64,000 nt of DNA, taken from contig JAFUTX010000018.1 of assembly GCA_017484065.1 (NCBI GenBank), forward strand, positions 1-64,000, in the 5' to 3' direction. Shown here one piece after another: positions 63,985 to 64,000 of the stretch. Below the pieces are notes generated by a model. It was not told the DNA's origin and did not search any database. It saw only the letters and a list, made by a program, of their open reading frames with translations. Positions within the stretch are counted from its first letter, which is position 1; every line of letters starts with the position of its first letter. This DNA is from Bacilli bacterium. Lineage in GTDB: Bacteria > Bacillota_I > Bacilli_A > RF39 > UBA660. Position numbers and translations under genes: made by a program.

Positions 63985-63998
63985 TCATACCACTTTTT
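63978..63998 (+). terminator. Terminator after the 3D-domain gene
   Basis: GTGGTA-GTCA-TACCAC followed by five T. The stop codon is inside the stem. Confidence 0.8.
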
Positions 63999-64000
63999 GT

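Overview
The window is AT-rich, and its gene content and order point to an endospore-forming, low-GC Bacillota (Bacilli-type) chromosome around its replication origin. The order rpmH-rnpA-yidC-jag | oriC | dnaA-dnaN-recF-gyrB-gyrA, then SRP RNA-tadA?-dnaX-ybaB-recR-bofA-holB-ricT-trmN6-pth-mfd-spoVT-metG-tatD-3D protein, follows the Bacillus subtilis origin region closely. spoIIR, bofA and spoVT imply a sporulation programme. The very high AT content, small intergenic gaps and several shortened proteins fit an uncultured gut-type lineage near Erysipelotrichia/RF39; that placement is inference. Genes mostly point away from oriC (minus strand to the left, plus strand to the right).

Layout. 1-2.2 kb: the tail of an IS3-type element that appears to have cut a membrane-protein gene, uridine phosphorylase, and an IS200-type element. 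2.2-13.7 kb: accessory and metabolic genes. These are an SPFH/zinc-ribbon pair, an SGNH hydrolase, an unrecognised operon of a transglutaminase-like protein plus two tandem paralogues, a compact S-box riboswitch in front of an unusually short MetK, a YgjV-like membrane protein, and an ABC exporter with a divergent TetR regulator. 13.7-18.8 kb: a defence island with an ApeA-like HEPN protein and a Sau3AI-type GATC restriction-modification pair, beside tRNA-Trp. 18.9-23.5 kb: a LysM amidase without signal peptide, a nuclease-helicase (DUF2075) coupled to a Cys-rich membrane protein, a MazG-like pyrophosphohydrolase and a TM2 protein. 23.7-28.7 kb: the rpoE-prfA-prmC-spoIIR and murA-rpmE block. 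28.9-40.1 kb: a class A PBP, then parB, rsmG, mnmG, mnmE, argS, jag, yidC, rnpA and rpmH. 40.1-64 kb: oriC and the right replichore genes.

The most striking feature is the 1.4 kb gene-free stretch between gyrA and the SRP RNA gene. It holds nine identical copies of an 18-bp perfect palindrome (ATGTTACACGTGTAACAT) plus one decayed copy, 88-131 bp apart in otherwise unrelated AT-rich sequence. The core fits the bacterial centromere site parS (TGTTNCACGTGNAACA), so I read this as a clustered, array-type parS centromere about 9 kb from dnaA. It would be served by the parB gene at 30.9-32.0 kb, which has no parA neighbour, sits at the noc position after rsmG, and carries a long acidic linker.

The origin looks bipartite. 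Upstream of dnaA there is a same-orientation array of DnaA boxes and a recurring 9-mer TGTTAGTAA. Between dnaA and dnaN there is a TTATACACA box followed by a DnaA-trio-like run. A ComK homologue lies between dnaN and recF, where many Bacilli carry a small S4-domain gene.
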